A DNA stretch of 64,000 bases from Paenochrobactrum pullorum (GTDB taxonomy: Bacteria; Pseudomonadota; Alphaproteobacteria; Rhizobiales; Rhizobiaceae). Where the stretch lies: assembly GCF_041929845.1 (NCBI RefSeq), contig NZ_JBHEEH010000001.1, positions 496,001 through 560,000 of the forward strand, given 5' to 3'. The notes under the pieces were generated by a model. The model made no database searches and was not told where the DNA came from. It saw only the letters and a program-made list of their open reading frames with translations. Positions 25,238 through 33,539 of this stretch are shown one piece after another. Both the position numbers and the translations under genes were made by a program. Position 1 is the first letter of the stretch. The number at the start of each line of letters is the position of its first letter.

Positions 25238-27049
25238 TTAGAAAACGTCTTCCAATCCTTTGGTCAGTTCCAGTGCCTGACGCTCAAACAGACGGCGGTA
25301 AATACCACCGTTCAAACGGATCAGTTCGTCATGATCACCTTCTTCGATGATTTCGCCGCGGTCGAAAACCAATAAGCGATCAAGCGAACGCACGGTTGAA
25401 AGGCGATGCGCAATCACCAAAGTTGTGCGCCCCACCATTAAGCGTTCCATTGCCTGCTGGATGAGCACTTCGGATTCTGAATCAAGGCTTGATGTTGCCT
25501 CGTCCAAAATTAGCACGGGCGCATCCGCCAAAAAGGCACGGGCAATGGCCACACGCTGGCGCTCGCCACCGGAAAGCTTGATACCGCGCTCACCAACCAA
25601 TGTGGCGTAGCCTTTCGGCAGGCGCATGATGAAATCATGGGCGCTGGCGAGTTTTGCCGCTTGCTCGATTTCGGCCAGACTTGCACTTGGTCTTGCATAG
25701 GCAATGTTTTCAGCCAATGTGCGGTGGAACAAGATCGGTTCCTGTTGCACGATGGCAATCTGCGAACGCAGCGATGATTGCGTGACATCGGCAATATTCT
25801 GCCCGTCAATCAGGATGGCGCCGCCACTGACATCATAAAGCCGCTGGATCAGCTTCACGAAAGTGGTTTTACCGGAGCCCGAATGCCCCACCAGACCGAC
25901 ACGTTCACCGGCTTTGATATTGACGCTGAAGTCTTTGTAAAGCGGGTTTTTATGATCGCCGTAATGGAAGGTGACATGGTCAAAATCAATCTGGCCTTTA
26001 GAAATATCAATAGCTGGCGCACCCGCTTTATCAGCAATGCCAAAGGGGCGCGCTTCAATATCAACCAGCTCTTCCATATCATTGACCGAGCGTTGCAGGT
26101 TGCGGATATGCATACCCACATCGCGCAAGTAACCTTGCAGAATGAAGAAGGCGGTCAGCACGAAAGTGATATCACCGGCGGTGGCTTTTCCTTGGCTCCA
26201 TAAGTAAAGCGCAAAGAAAATCACCAGACCACGCATGACAAGCAAGTTCAAGCCTTGGATGAATCCGTTGAGCGTACCGCGCAACCATGTGCGGCGCGTA
26301 CGCCCGCGCCACTTGGTAACCACTTTGGTCAAAAGTGCATCTTCACGTGCTTCTGCACCAAAGGCTTTTACCACCGAATTGCAGGAAATCGCATCGGCCA
26401 AAGCACCACCCATGCGGGTGTCCCAGGCATTGGCAAGCGTTGCAGCGGGTGCCACAATACCCAATGAAATAACCACGGTGCAGATGATGAACAGGATCGA
26501 ACCAATGGCAACGATCACACCCATCATCGGCCAATACCAAGCCAGCAATGCGGTAGAACCAACCAGCATCACAAAGGACGGAAACAATGCCACCAGCAAG
26601 GTGTCATTGAGCAAATCCACTGCCCACATCGCGCGCGTTACTTTACGCACGGTGGAACCGGCAAAAGAATTGGCGTGCCAGTCAGTGGAAAAACGCTGCA
26701 AACGATAGAAAGCGCTCTGCGCCATGTCGCTCATGATTTTCAAGGTAAAATCAGTGATGACATAAAAAGTGAGCTGACGCATAACCAAGGCTACACCGCC
26801 AAGGCAAAGCAGGATGATGAGCGCGGAAATGGCAGCGCTCCACGCATCATTTTTCGTCAAAACATCGTTGGCGAGTGCATCAACGAGCTTGCCTGAATAA
26901 AGCGGTGTCAAAACGTCAGCCACTGTTGCCAGCATCATTCCGACAAGCATCAGTGCAATTCTGACCGGTTGGTTTTTCCATTGCCGGAAGGTGTATTTGA
27001 GGACATTGCGGAAGGCCGGCCCTCGAAAATCAAGACGTAATCGTGACAT
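25238..27049 (-). CDS. ABC exporter, fused permease and ATPase (MsbA/multidrug type)
   Basis: A 603-residue type-I half exporter. The N-terminal half has six hydrophobic helices (residues about 25-310). The nucleotide-binding domain has Walker A GLVGHSGSGKTTFVKL, Q-loop IAIVQQEPILF, signature KLSGGERQRVAIARA, Walker B PVLILDEATSSLD and switch VIAHRLSTV. It should dimerise and export drugs, lipids or peptides; the substrate cannot be told. The ATG at 27049 is preferred; an upstream GTG frame to 27130 lacks a ribosome site. A long leader with a 25-codon ORF and a hairpin lies upstream, suggesting attenuation control. Confidence 0.9.
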   Translation of the reverse strand: MSRLRLDFRGPAFRNVLKYTFRQWKNQPVRIALMLVGMMLATVADVLTPLYSGKLVDALANDVLTKNDAWSAAISALIILLCLGGVALVMRQLTFYVITDFTLKIMSDMAQSAFYRLQRFSTDWHANSFAGSTVRKVTRAMWAVDLLNDTLLVALFPSFVMLVGSTALLAWYWPMMGVIVAIGSILFIICTVVISLGIVAPAATLANAWDTRMGGALADAISCNSVVKAFGAEAREDALLTKVVTKWRGRTRRTWLRGTLNGFIQGLNLLVMRGLVIFFALYLWSQGKATAGDITFVLTAFFILQGYLRDVGMHIRNLQRSVNDMEELVDIEARPFGIADKAGAPAIDISKGQIDFDHVTFHYGDHKNPLYKDFSVNIKAGERVGLVGHSGSGKTTFVKLIQRLYDVSGGAILIDGQNIADVTQSSLRSQIAIVQQEPILFHRTLAENIAYARPSASLAEIEQAAKLASAHDFIMRLPKGYATLVGERGIKLSGGERQRVAIARAFLADAPVLILDEATSSLDSESEVLIQQAMERLMVGRTTLVIAHRLSTVRSLDRLLVFDRGEIIEEGDHDELIRLNGGIYRRLFERQALELTKGLEDVF

Positions 27050-27245
27050 GAGACTTTTCGCACATGACTTATCCTCATGCGCGAACCTTATGAATGAGAT
27101 GCAATGACAGCCTGACGGACTGCCTTGCACGAGGTGATTTAGGTTTTAAGCGAAACAAACGACTTGAGTGGCAATAGCGGCAAACGGGTCGGGCCGTATT
27201 TCGGGCGTCTGTTTTTATAAGTTTGAGCGTATTTTAGGAAAATGA

Positions 27246-27280
27246 GCCGGAAGAGTGCTCTGCAACTCGAGACTTCCGGC
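27246..27280 (-). promoter_or_regulatory. Leader hairpin, attenuator-like
   Basis: Perfect 8-base arms GCCGGAAG / CTTCCGGC enclose a 19-base loop that can extend the fold (CTC...GAG). On the minus strand it begins 23 bases after the stop of the leader ORF and is followed by TCATTTTCC, a poor terminator tail. About 200 further bases separate it from the ABC exporter start; no gene was seen in them. Confidence 0.5.
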
Positions 27281-27303
27281 GCGGTGTAAAGGCTTTTAAT
27301 GTG

Positions 27304-27381
27304 TTAATAATTAAAAGCGGAAACCACTGAACGCGCGCCGCGAGGTTCACGAGGTAGCGAAGAAAAACGTGCAATAAACAT
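27304..27381 (-). CDS. 25-residue leader peptide candidate
   Basis: The ATG at 27381 is preceded by a full AGGAGG with 8-base spacing, the strongest ribosome site in this region. The frame encodes 25 residues, starting MFIARFSSLP and ending SVVSAFNY, then TAA. It is rich in Arg and Pro in the middle (PREPRGAR). No family is recognised. With the hairpin just downstream and the ABC exporter after it, it looks like a regulatory upstream ORF, but an independent small protein is possible. Confidence 0.55.
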   Translation of the reverse strand: MFIARFSSLPREPRGARSVVSAFNY

Positions 27382-27478
27382 TTTTTATACCTCCTGTGCG
27401 CGTGAATAATCTTTGAACCGTAATAGAATTCGTAATGCTCGCCAAGAGGCTAGTTTTAAAAATGGCACTTCAACTATA

Positions 27479-27504
27479 CAAATGTGCTAAATATATCACA
27501 TTTG
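27479..27504. repeat. Inverted repeat downstream of thiX
   Basis: Perfect 8-base arms CAAATGTG / CACATTTG with an AT-only-but-one 10-base centre, directly after the thiX stop and upstream of the leader ORF. On the plus strand TTTTTA follows. On the minus strand no U-run follows, so it is a weak thiX terminator. It could instead be an operator for the leader ORF transcript. Confidence 0.45.
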
Positions 27505-27507
27505 TTT

Positions 27508-28284
27508 TTATGGTTTCTGCGGCCAGACGGTAAGCTTTTTGGCAAAATGCGAGATTACTTTATGCAAAATCAAAGTAAAAATTGCCAAAATAAACAAAGC
27601 TGCAAACATCAGATCAGTTTTGGCACGGCCATTAGCAAGCAGCATGAGATAGCCCAGTCCTTTCGATGCGCCCACCCATTCGCCGATAACAGCACCAATG
27701 GGCGCATAAACGGCAGCCAGACTTAAACCGGAGGCAAGGGACGGGAATGCGGCCGGAATACGCACCCTAAATAATGTTGAGAACTGGCTTGAACCTAAAA
27801 TTGCCGCCGCATCCAGTAAGCTTTGATCAGTGCGCCGTAAACCATCTAAAAAAGTGGAAACAACGGGAAAGAAAATCATCAGCACCGAGACGGCGACTTT
27901 TGAGCCTGCACCATAGCCAAGCCAAAGGGTCATAATTGGTGCCAGCGCAAAGATTGGAATTGCCTGACTGAAAATCAGCATCGGCAAAACTATGCGTTGT
28001 GCAAGTGGTGACATCATCAGGCCGATCGCTGCAACAACGCCGATGAGACTTCCTAAAAACAGGCCGGATAAAATCTCGCCAAATGTGATGAGAGCGTTCG
28101 GTATCAGCAGTTCAATATTGTCATAAAAGGCAACTATAACATCAACCGGCCCGGGCAAAATAAAACGCGGTATTGCAAAAAACCAGATCACCCCCTGCCA
28201 CAGCATCAGCGCTGTGAGGGCAGAAATAACACCATCGGGCAGAAATTTGCGTGACGTTTTGACGTGCACAGGCCGATTGCTCAT
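27508..28284 (-). CDS. thiX: ABC transporter permease, thiamine-pyrimidine (HMP/FAMP) uptake, ThiX-like
   Basis: A 258-residue inner-membrane permease with about six hydrophobic segments. It has the EAA-type loop AAAILGSSQFSTLFRVRIPAAFPSLASGL, which contacts the ATPase. It belongs to the nitrate/taurine-type permease family. Placement behind tenA and thiY in a TPP-riboswitch operon points to import of pyrimidine precursors of thiamine. The expected ATPase gene thiZ is missing: no ATPase lies after thiX, so it must be encoded elsewhere or shared. The gene starts 3 bases after the tenA stop and is the last of the operon. Confidence 0.85.
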   Translation of the reverse strand: MSNRPVHVKTSRKFLPDGVISALTALMLWQGVIWFFAIPRFILPGPVDVIVAFYDNIELLIPNALITFGEILSGLFLGSLIGVVAAIGLMMSPLAQRIVLPMLIFSQAIPIFALAPIMTLWLGYGAGSKVAVSVLMIFFPVVSTFLDGLRRTDQSLLDAAAILGSSQFSTLFRVRIPAAFPSLASGLSLAAVYAPIGAVIGEWVGASKGLGYLMLLANGRAKTDLMFAALFILAIFTLILHKVISHFAKKLTVWPQKP

Positions 28285-28287
28285 TTG

Positions 28288-28980
28288 TTATTTACCTTGC
28301 AGACCCATCAGCCAAAATCCTGCTTCCAGCTTGGTGGCAGTCGCAAAGATGCGGCAAAGCTGCGGCCAGCGCGGGCTGGCTTCAAAATTGTCGCCAATAC
28401 GGTTGGCAACCGCATGTTCGAGTAATTCACCACCAAGCTGGCAAAGGGCTTGAAACTCTTCGCCTGCATAAGTGTCGATCCATTCCTGATAAGGCGTGTT
28501 GTCAGCCTGCGTGGCAGCCAATCTCAGGCCAATTTCGCCATAGCCTAACACGCATGGCAGCAGTGCCACCAACAGATCAAGAAAATCACCTGATTGTCCG
28601 GCATCCAGCACAAAGCGGGTATAGGCAAGATTAGCCGCTTCTTCTTCCGCGTTGAAAAGCTCTTCTTCGCTGATCCCTTCGCGGGCACAAATCTTGATAT
28701 GCAGCGGCATTTCCACATGGATGAGGCCATTGACGGTGGCGGCCGCGTGTTTCATTTCCTGCAAACTGGTGGACTTCACCACACCCAGCGCCCATGCGCG
28801 GGAAAAATGGCGCAGGAAAACATAATCCTGCACGAGATAATGCAGAAAAGAGGCTTTTGGCAAAGTGCCATCCGCCATACCGCGCACAAAAGCATGGTCG
28901 ATATAGTCATTCCACTCTTGGCTTGCCGCCTCACGCAAAGCGCTGAAGGTTTTGGATGAATAATCCGGTTTTGGTAACAT
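28288..28980 (-). CDS. tenA: Aminopyrimidine aminohydrolase TenA
   Basis: A 230-residue all-helical TenA/THI-4 family protein. It releases HMP from aminomethyl-HMP derived from degraded thiamine. The catalytic Cys lies in VALLPCVLGYGEIG. Other family features are FLHYLVQDYVFLRHFSRAWALG, and YQEWIDTYAGEEFQ near residue 165. Its start shares one base with the thiY stop (TAATG), so the two are coupled. With thiY and thiX it makes a salvage module. Confidence 0.93.
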   Translation of the reverse strand: MLPKPDYSSKTFSALREAASQEWNDYIDHAFVRGMADGTLPKASFLHYLVQDYVFLRHFSRAWALGVVKSTSLQEMKHAAATVNGLIHVEMPLHIKICAREGISEEELFNAEEEAANLAYTRFVLDAGQSGDFLDLLVALLPCVLGYGEIGLRLAATQADNTPYQEWIDTYAGEEFQALCQLGGELLEHAVANRIGDNFEASPRWPQLCRIFATATKLEAGFWLMGLQGK

Positions 28981-29951
28981 TATTTGTTCCTTTCCACATT
29001 CACATCGACAGCAAATTTCTCGACGCTAAAGATTTCCGGCACGAGTTTATGTTCAAAAAGAAAAGCTTCCTGACGCTGATAACGGCCATAATCAAAGGCC
29101 GCAGGAGTGCGGGCAAAGCGCGGGTAAGTGTCTTTCCAGGCGCGCTTATTCAATTCGTCTTTGAGCTCTGGGCTATAAGAAACATATGTCTCATAAGCTT
29201 GCTCGGGATGATTGATGATGTAATTGGCAGCTTTTTCTGTGGCAGCCAAAAAGCGGCTGATTTTATCGGCATCATAGCCTTTAGCATTGGCGACATAAAT
29301 CAGCTCGTCATAGGCAGGTACGCCCTGTTCTTCGACGAAGAAACATTTGCCTTTCACGCCTTCAATATCCATCTGGTTCAGCTCGACATTGCGATAGGCG
29401 CCAATCACCGCATCGACTTGGCCGGACATCAAAGCAGGTGAGAGCGAGAAATTGACATTGATCATTTCCACATCATCTTTGGTCATGCCATGATGGCTTA
29501 AAATGGTCGTCATCACCGCTTCTTCGACGCCTGCTACCGAGAATCCGATCTTCTTGCCTTTGAGGTCAGTCATTTCATTGACCGAACCATCATCGCGAAC
29601 AGCCAGGCAATTAAGTGGTGTGTCAACCAGTGTGCCAACACGAATGAGTGGCAAGCCTTCATGCACATCCAAATGCAATTGCTGCTGATAAGAGACAGCG
29701 AGATCAGCTTGTCCGGCAGCTACTTGTTTGGATGGCGTAGAAGCATCAGCTGGCGCAATGATTTCCACATCAAGACCGTTTTCTTTGAAGAAACCAAGCT
29801 TGTCAGCGACAATAATTGGGCCGTGATCGGGGTTCACATACCAGTCTAGGATGAGGGATAATCTATCATTTGCCAAAGCTGTTGAAACCATCATAGGGGC
29901 GTGCAAAACCGTGGCGCTCAAAAGCGCAGCAAAGCTAAATTTGCGGAACAT
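28980..29951 (-). CDS. thiY: Thiamine-precursor (HMP/FAMP) ABC substrate-binding protein ThiY
   Basis: A 323-residue periplasmic protein of the NMT1/THI5-like family. It has a signal peptide (FAALLSATVLHAPMMVSTALA) and a mature part starting near NDRLSLILDWYVNPDHGPI. The LDWYVNPDH motif is typical of ThiY, which binds formylaminopyrimidine. GGAGAGA precedes the ATG, 12 bases after thiF. It should deliver ligand to ThiX for TenA to process. Confidence 0.9.
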   Translation of the reverse strand: MFRKFSFAALLSATVLHAPMMVSTALANDRLSLILDWYVNPDHGPIIVADKLGFFKENGLDVEIIAPADASTPSKQVAAGQADLAVSYQQQLHLDVHEGLPLIRVGTLVDTPLNCLAVRDDGSVNEMTDLKGKKIGFSVAGVEEAVMTTILSHHGMTKDDVEMINVNFSLSPALMSGQVDAVIGAYRNVELNQMDIEGVKGKCFFVEEQGVPAYDELIYVANAKGYDADKISRFLAATEKAANYIINHPEQAYETYVSYSPELKDELNKRAWKDTYPRFARTPAAFDYGRYQRQEAFLFEHKLVPEIFSVEKFAVDVNVERNK

Positions 29952-29963
29952 TCTATCTCTCCG

Positions 29964-30974
29964 TTAGTAAACTGAAGGGGATGGAGGTGAACTATCTCCG
30001 GCAGCAACAAGAACGATGTGGCCGGAAAAGACTTGTCGTAAGGCACTGGCTGCACGCCATGCCCGAAGGCCGGAGCGGCAGCACAAAGCAACACGTTTAT
30101 CAGTGGCAAGATCAACGCGGTTTTCTAAGAAATCCTGTGTTGAATAGCGCAAAGCATCTTCACGCAGACTTTGCGGTGCTTCGGTTGTGTCGCGCAATTC
30201 AATCAATACATCATCGATCAAAAGCTGTTCCGGTGCGATAAATGCAAAGGGAACGGTTTTTGGCTCCGGTGCTTTATCAAAGCGGAAACTGCGGAAACCA
30301 TATTGGCTCAAATTGACCGTCACCATCTGCCCTAAAGGTGATGGCGACATATCGGTCAGGGCTGCAATGGCCATTTGCGCCTGAATAGTGCCGAGTGTTC
30401 CGACCAATGGCCCCAGCACACCGGCACTGGCGCAAGTGGCAAGGTTTTTGGGCAGATCAGGAAAGAGTGCCCGCACCGATGGCGCCCCATTTTCAGCATT
30501 GCCGCAATAGCCACCGACATAACCGTTTAATCCCAAGGCCGAAGCCGAAATCAGCGGCTTTCCAAGTGCTTTACAGGCATCAGACAGAATATAAGTCACG
30601 GCATAACTATCGGCACAATCGAGAGCGATATCGGCGTCTTTCAACAGCGCATCCACGTTGGCAGGTGTCAGGCGTACCGTCAGAGGCGTGACTATAACAT
30701 CCGGATTAAGATCATTCAGACGGTCGCGTGCGGCTTCGGCTTTCTTGCGGCCTAGGTCCTTTTCACCATAAAGCGGCTGGCGATGCAGATTGCTGCGCTC
30801 GATACTATCATCATCAACAAGTGTGATATGTCCTACACCTGCACCCACCAGATAATTGAGCGCCGGACAGCCAAGGCCACCCGCACCGATGATGAGAATA
30901 TGTGCATTCTCCAAGCGCTTTTGGCGCTCGATGCCCATCTCTTCCACAATGATCTGTCTGGCGTAACGGCTCAT
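29964..30974 (-). CDS. thiF: ThiF/MoeB-type adenylyltransferase with C-terminal rhodanese-like domain
   Basis: A 336-residue E1-like enzyme that adenylates the C terminus of ThiS for sulfur transfer. The N terminus RYARQIIVEEMG leads to ATP-binding IIGAGGLGCPALNYLVGAGVG, then DDSIERSNLHRQPLY and DCADSYAVTYILSDAC. The C-terminal part has the rhodanese-like active-site loop LCCRSGLRA, so it may carry the persulfide itself. The start ATG overlaps the thiE stop (ATGA). No second Cys pair for a zinc site is obvious. MoeB activity is possible, but the operon favours ThiF. Confidence 0.9.
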   Translation of the reverse strand: MSRYARQIIVEEMGIERQKRLENAHILIIGAGGLGCPALNYLVGAGVGHITLVDDDSIERSNLHRQPLYGEKDLGRKKAEAARDRLNDLNPDVIVTPLTVRLTPANVDALLKDADIALDCADSYAVTYILSDACKALGKPLISASALGLNGYVGGYCGNAENGAPSVRALFPDLPKNLATCASAGVLGPLVGTLGTIQAQMAIAALTDMSPSPLGQMVTVNLSQYGFRSFRFDKAPEPKTVPFAFIAPEQLLIDDVLIELRDTTEAPQSLREDALRYSTQDFLENRVDLATDKRVALCCRSGLRAWRAASALRQVFSGHIVLVAAGDSSPPSPSVY

Positions 30975-31579
30975 TTTACATAAGCTTCCGTCAGCTTCAG
31001 CCATTCCTGCACGCGCTGTTCAGGGCTTGCATGAAGGGTGATGTCGGTCACCGCGGCCACAATATCTGCGCCATGTTCAAAAACACCAGTTGCGCGATCA
31101 AGGCTGATGCCGCCAATGCCGACAAGCGGCATGTCGCTTAACTTATCTTTCCAGATACGCACACGTTCCAGCCCTTGTGGCTCCCAGATCATCTTTTTCA
31201 AAATGGTTGGATAGACGGGGCCAAGCGCGACATAATCAGGCTTAAGCGCTAATGCGCGTTCCAGCTCTTCTTCATTATGGGTGCTGACGCCAAGTTTGAG
31301 TTGAGCCTTACGAATAACGGTAATGTCCGCCTCATCCAGATCTTCCTGACCGAGATGGATGTAATCGCAACCTTCATCAATGGCGAGTTGCCAATAATCA
31401 TTAACGATCAACTGACATTGATGTGCGTCACAAATTGTTTTGGCAGCACGGATTTCAGCACGCAATTCAGTTGTAGTTTTATCTTTAACGCGCAGTTGCA
31501 CCAGTTTGATGCCAAGCGGAACTAAGCGCTCCAGCCATTCAGCGCTGTCGAAAATCGGATAAAAAGGATGAAGTGCCAT
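30971..31579 (-). CDS. thiE: Thiamine-phosphate synthase ThiE
   Basis: Joins HMP pyrophosphate and thiazole phosphate. The 202-residue TIM-barrel protein has LVQLRVKDK, LIVNDYWQLAIDEGCDYIHLGQEDL, ALGPVYPTILKKM and VGIGGISLDRATGVFEHGADIVAAV, all at family positions. It begins one base after the thiG stop and overlaps thiF. Its length is typical. Confidence 0.95.
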   Translation of the reverse strand: MALHPFYPIFDSAEWLERLVPLGIKLVQLRVKDKTTTELRAEIRAAKTICDAHQCQLIVNDYWQLAIDEGCDYIHLGQEDLDEADITVIRKAQLKLGVSTHNEEELERALALKPDYVALGPVYPTILKKMIWEPQGLERVRIWKDKLSDMPLVGIGGISLDRATGVFEHGADIVAAVTDITLHASPEQRVQEWLKLTEAYVK

Positions 31580-31580
31580 T

Positions 31581-32351
31581 TTAGAAAAATGCCTTTCCCA
31601 TCAAAGGTGTGGAAGGAGCTGCCATGTCGCGCGGTTCAATCGGATCGGCCTCAACCGCCAGATGTCCGGCTTCCACGGCAAGAGCAAAGCTTTTGGCCAT
31701 GCGAACCGGATCACCGGCCTTGGCCACGGCGGTGTTGAGAAGCACTGCGTCATAGCCTAGTTCCATTGCCTGTGCGGCATGGGAGGGAACGCCAATCCCC
31801 GCATCAACAATCAGCGAAATATCTGGGAAATGCGCGCGCAAGGTTTTGAGTGCATAGGGGTTGTTAAGGCCGCGCCCCGAACCAATTGGCGCGCCCCACG
31901 GCATCAGCACTTTGCATCCGGCTTGCACCAGCTTTTCGGCGACCACCAGATCGTCATTCATATAAGGGAAAACTTCAAAACCCTCATTGACCAGAATGCG
32001 TGCCGCTTCCACCAGTCCGAAAGGGTCGGGCTGGAATGTGTCCTGCTCGCCGATCACTTCCAGCTTGATCCATGATGTGCCAAAAATCTCGCGCGCCATT
32101 TTTGCGGTGGTCACCGCTTCACGCGCTGTGTGGCATCCGGCTGTGTTGGGCAAAACATGGACACCCAGCTCTTTGATCAGTGACCAGAAACTTTGCCCCG
32201 CACGCTCAAATCCGCTTTCACGGCGAAGTGAAACGGTGACGATTTCGGTGCCTGATGCTTTCACCGCTTCTTCCAAAATTGCCGGTGAGGGGTAAAGGGC
32301 TGTGCCCAACAGCAAACGGCTGGTGACTGTTTTGTCATAGAGTTTTAGCAT
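31581..32351 (-). CDS. thiG: Thiazole synthase ThiG
   Basis: Forms the thiazole phosphate ring from deoxyxylulose phosphate, dehydroglycine and ThiS thiocarboxylate. The 256-residue TIM-barrel enzyme has LLLGTALYPSPA, EIVTVSLRR, LPNTAGCHTAREAV, VFPYMNDD, MPWGAPIGSGRGL and DAGIGVPSHAAQAMELG. The ATG at 32351 is one base after the thiS stop. The longer frame to 32468 reads through thiS and was rejected. Confidence 0.96.
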   Translation of the reverse strand: MLKLYDKTVTSRLLLGTALYPSPAILEEAVKASGTEIVTVSLRRESGFERAGQSFWSLIKELGVHVLPNTAGCHTAREAVTTAKMAREIFGTSWIKLEVIGEQDTFQPDPFGLVEAARILVNEGFEVFPYMNDDLVVAEKLVQAGCKVLMPWGAPIGSGRGLNNPYALKTLRAHFPDISLIVDAGIGVPSHAAQAMELGYDAVLLNTAVAKAGDPVRMAKSFALAVEAGHLAVEADPIEPRDMAAPSTPLMGKAFF

Positions 32352-32352
32352 G

Positions 32353-32550
32353 TCAGCCCCCTTGCATGGGTGCCAGAACTTCAATCTGGTCTCCAGCGGA
32401 AAGTGTTGTTTCTTCACGCATATCCGCACTGACAAATTCGCCATTGAGAGCTGTTGCCACCACCGCATCGCTCAAATCAATCTCGGCAAGCAATTCGCTC
32501 ATATTGTGGGCTGTGGTTTGGTGGATTTGGCCGTTGAGAGAAATATTCAT
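32353..32550 (-). CDS. thiS: Sulfur carrier protein ThiS
   Basis: A 65-residue ubiquitin-like sulfur carrier. It starts MNISLNGQ, contains VVATALNGEFV and DQIEVLAPMQGG, and ends in the GG that is adenylated and thiocarboxylated. The ATG at 32550 is chosen because GGAG lies about 8 bases upstream; a GTG at 32559 is the alternative. It is flanked by thiO and thiG with 1-5 base spacings. Confidence 0.94.
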   Translation of the reverse strand: MNISLNGQIHQTTAHNMSELLAEIDLSDAVVATALNGEFVSADMREETTLSAGDQIEVLAPMQGG

Positions 32551-32555
32551 CAAAT

Positions 32556-33539
32556 TCACTCCATAAGCTCTGGTATGTTTTGCGGATTTTCCACCGCTTC
32601 ACGCACCATTTTAGCAAGTGCGGGAGACATCAAAAATCCGTGCCGGTAAAAGCCGTTGACATAAAGTTTCGTGCCTTGGCGGCGTATTTTGGGCAGATTG
32701 TCGTTAAATGCAGGGCGGGCATCGACGCCGGTTTCCAGCACTTCACTTTCGGCGAATGCGGGATGCAGCGCATAGGCCGCGCCCAAAAGCTCCAAGGTGG
32801 AACGCACACTGATATGCGGGCTGGCTTCGGCTTCCAGCATTGTTGCGCCCACCATATGCACACCATCCCCGCGTGGCACGATATAAAGCGGAATACGCGG
32901 ATGCAGCAGGCGCACAGGGCGGGTGAGGTTGATGTCGCGTGAGCGGATCATCAGCATTTCACCTTTGACACCGCGCAGATCGCTTAAATCGTCCCGCGCC
33001 CGAAGTCCACGGCAATCAATGGTCAGATCACTGTTGATTGTGGCCTTATCGGCATTGGTGCCAAGCTGAAAGCGCACAGCCTTCCGGCGCAGATTTTCAG
33101 CCAGTTCCGGCAAGGCACGGCGCGGGTTGAGATGGCCTTCATGCTCAAAGAACAAGCCTTGATTGAAGCGATTGCCAAGATCAGGCTCCAGTTCTTCAAT
33201 GCGGGTTGCATCAATCAACTCGTGCTGGCTGGTGCGGCGTGAAAAGCGGCGCAATTCACTGGCATCGCGGGTGTGGGAAAGCACCAATGTGCCGCGTCGC
33301 TCCACACCGCTGACATGGTTTTCCCACCAATCGAGCGCTTGCTGGCCAAGGCGCACGACTTGCTCCGGTGCGCTTTCGCCCTCGCACCAAGGTGCAAGCA
33401 TACCTCCGGCAAACCATGAACAAGCATCTTCGCCAATGCGCTCACTGAGCGCGATCACTTCAACATTATGGCCTTGGGCATTCAGTTCCGTGGCACAGGT
33501 TAAGCCAGCGACACCGGCACCGATAATGGTAATTTTCAT
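32556..33539 (-). CDS. thiO: Glycine oxidase ThiO
   Basis: FAD enzyme that makes dehydroglycine for thiazole synthesis. The 327-residue protein starts MKITIIGAGVAGLTCA with the dinucleotide-binding motif, then CSWFAGGMLAPWCEGE, DCRGLRARDDL, YIVPRGDGVHMVGATM and the C-terminal YVNGFYRHGFLMSPALA. The start ATG overlaps the thiD stop (ATGA). Using ThiO rather than ThiH means this thiazole branch needs oxygen. Confidence 0.94.
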   Translation of the reverse strand: MKITIIGAGVAGLTCATELNAQGHNVEVIALSERIGEDACSWFAGGMLAPWCEGESAPEQVVRLGQQALDWWENHVSGVERRGTLVLSHTRDASELRRFSRRTSQHELIDATRIEELEPDLGNRFNQGLFFEHEGHLNPRRALPELAENLRRKAVRFQLGTNADKATINSDLTIDCRGLRARDDLSDLRGVKGEMLMIRSRDINLTRPVRLLHPRIPLYIVPRGDGVHMVGATMLEAEASPHISVRSTLELLGAAYALHPAFAESEVLETGVDARPAFNDNLPKIRRQGTKLYVNGFYRHGFLMSPALAKMVREAVENPQNIPELME

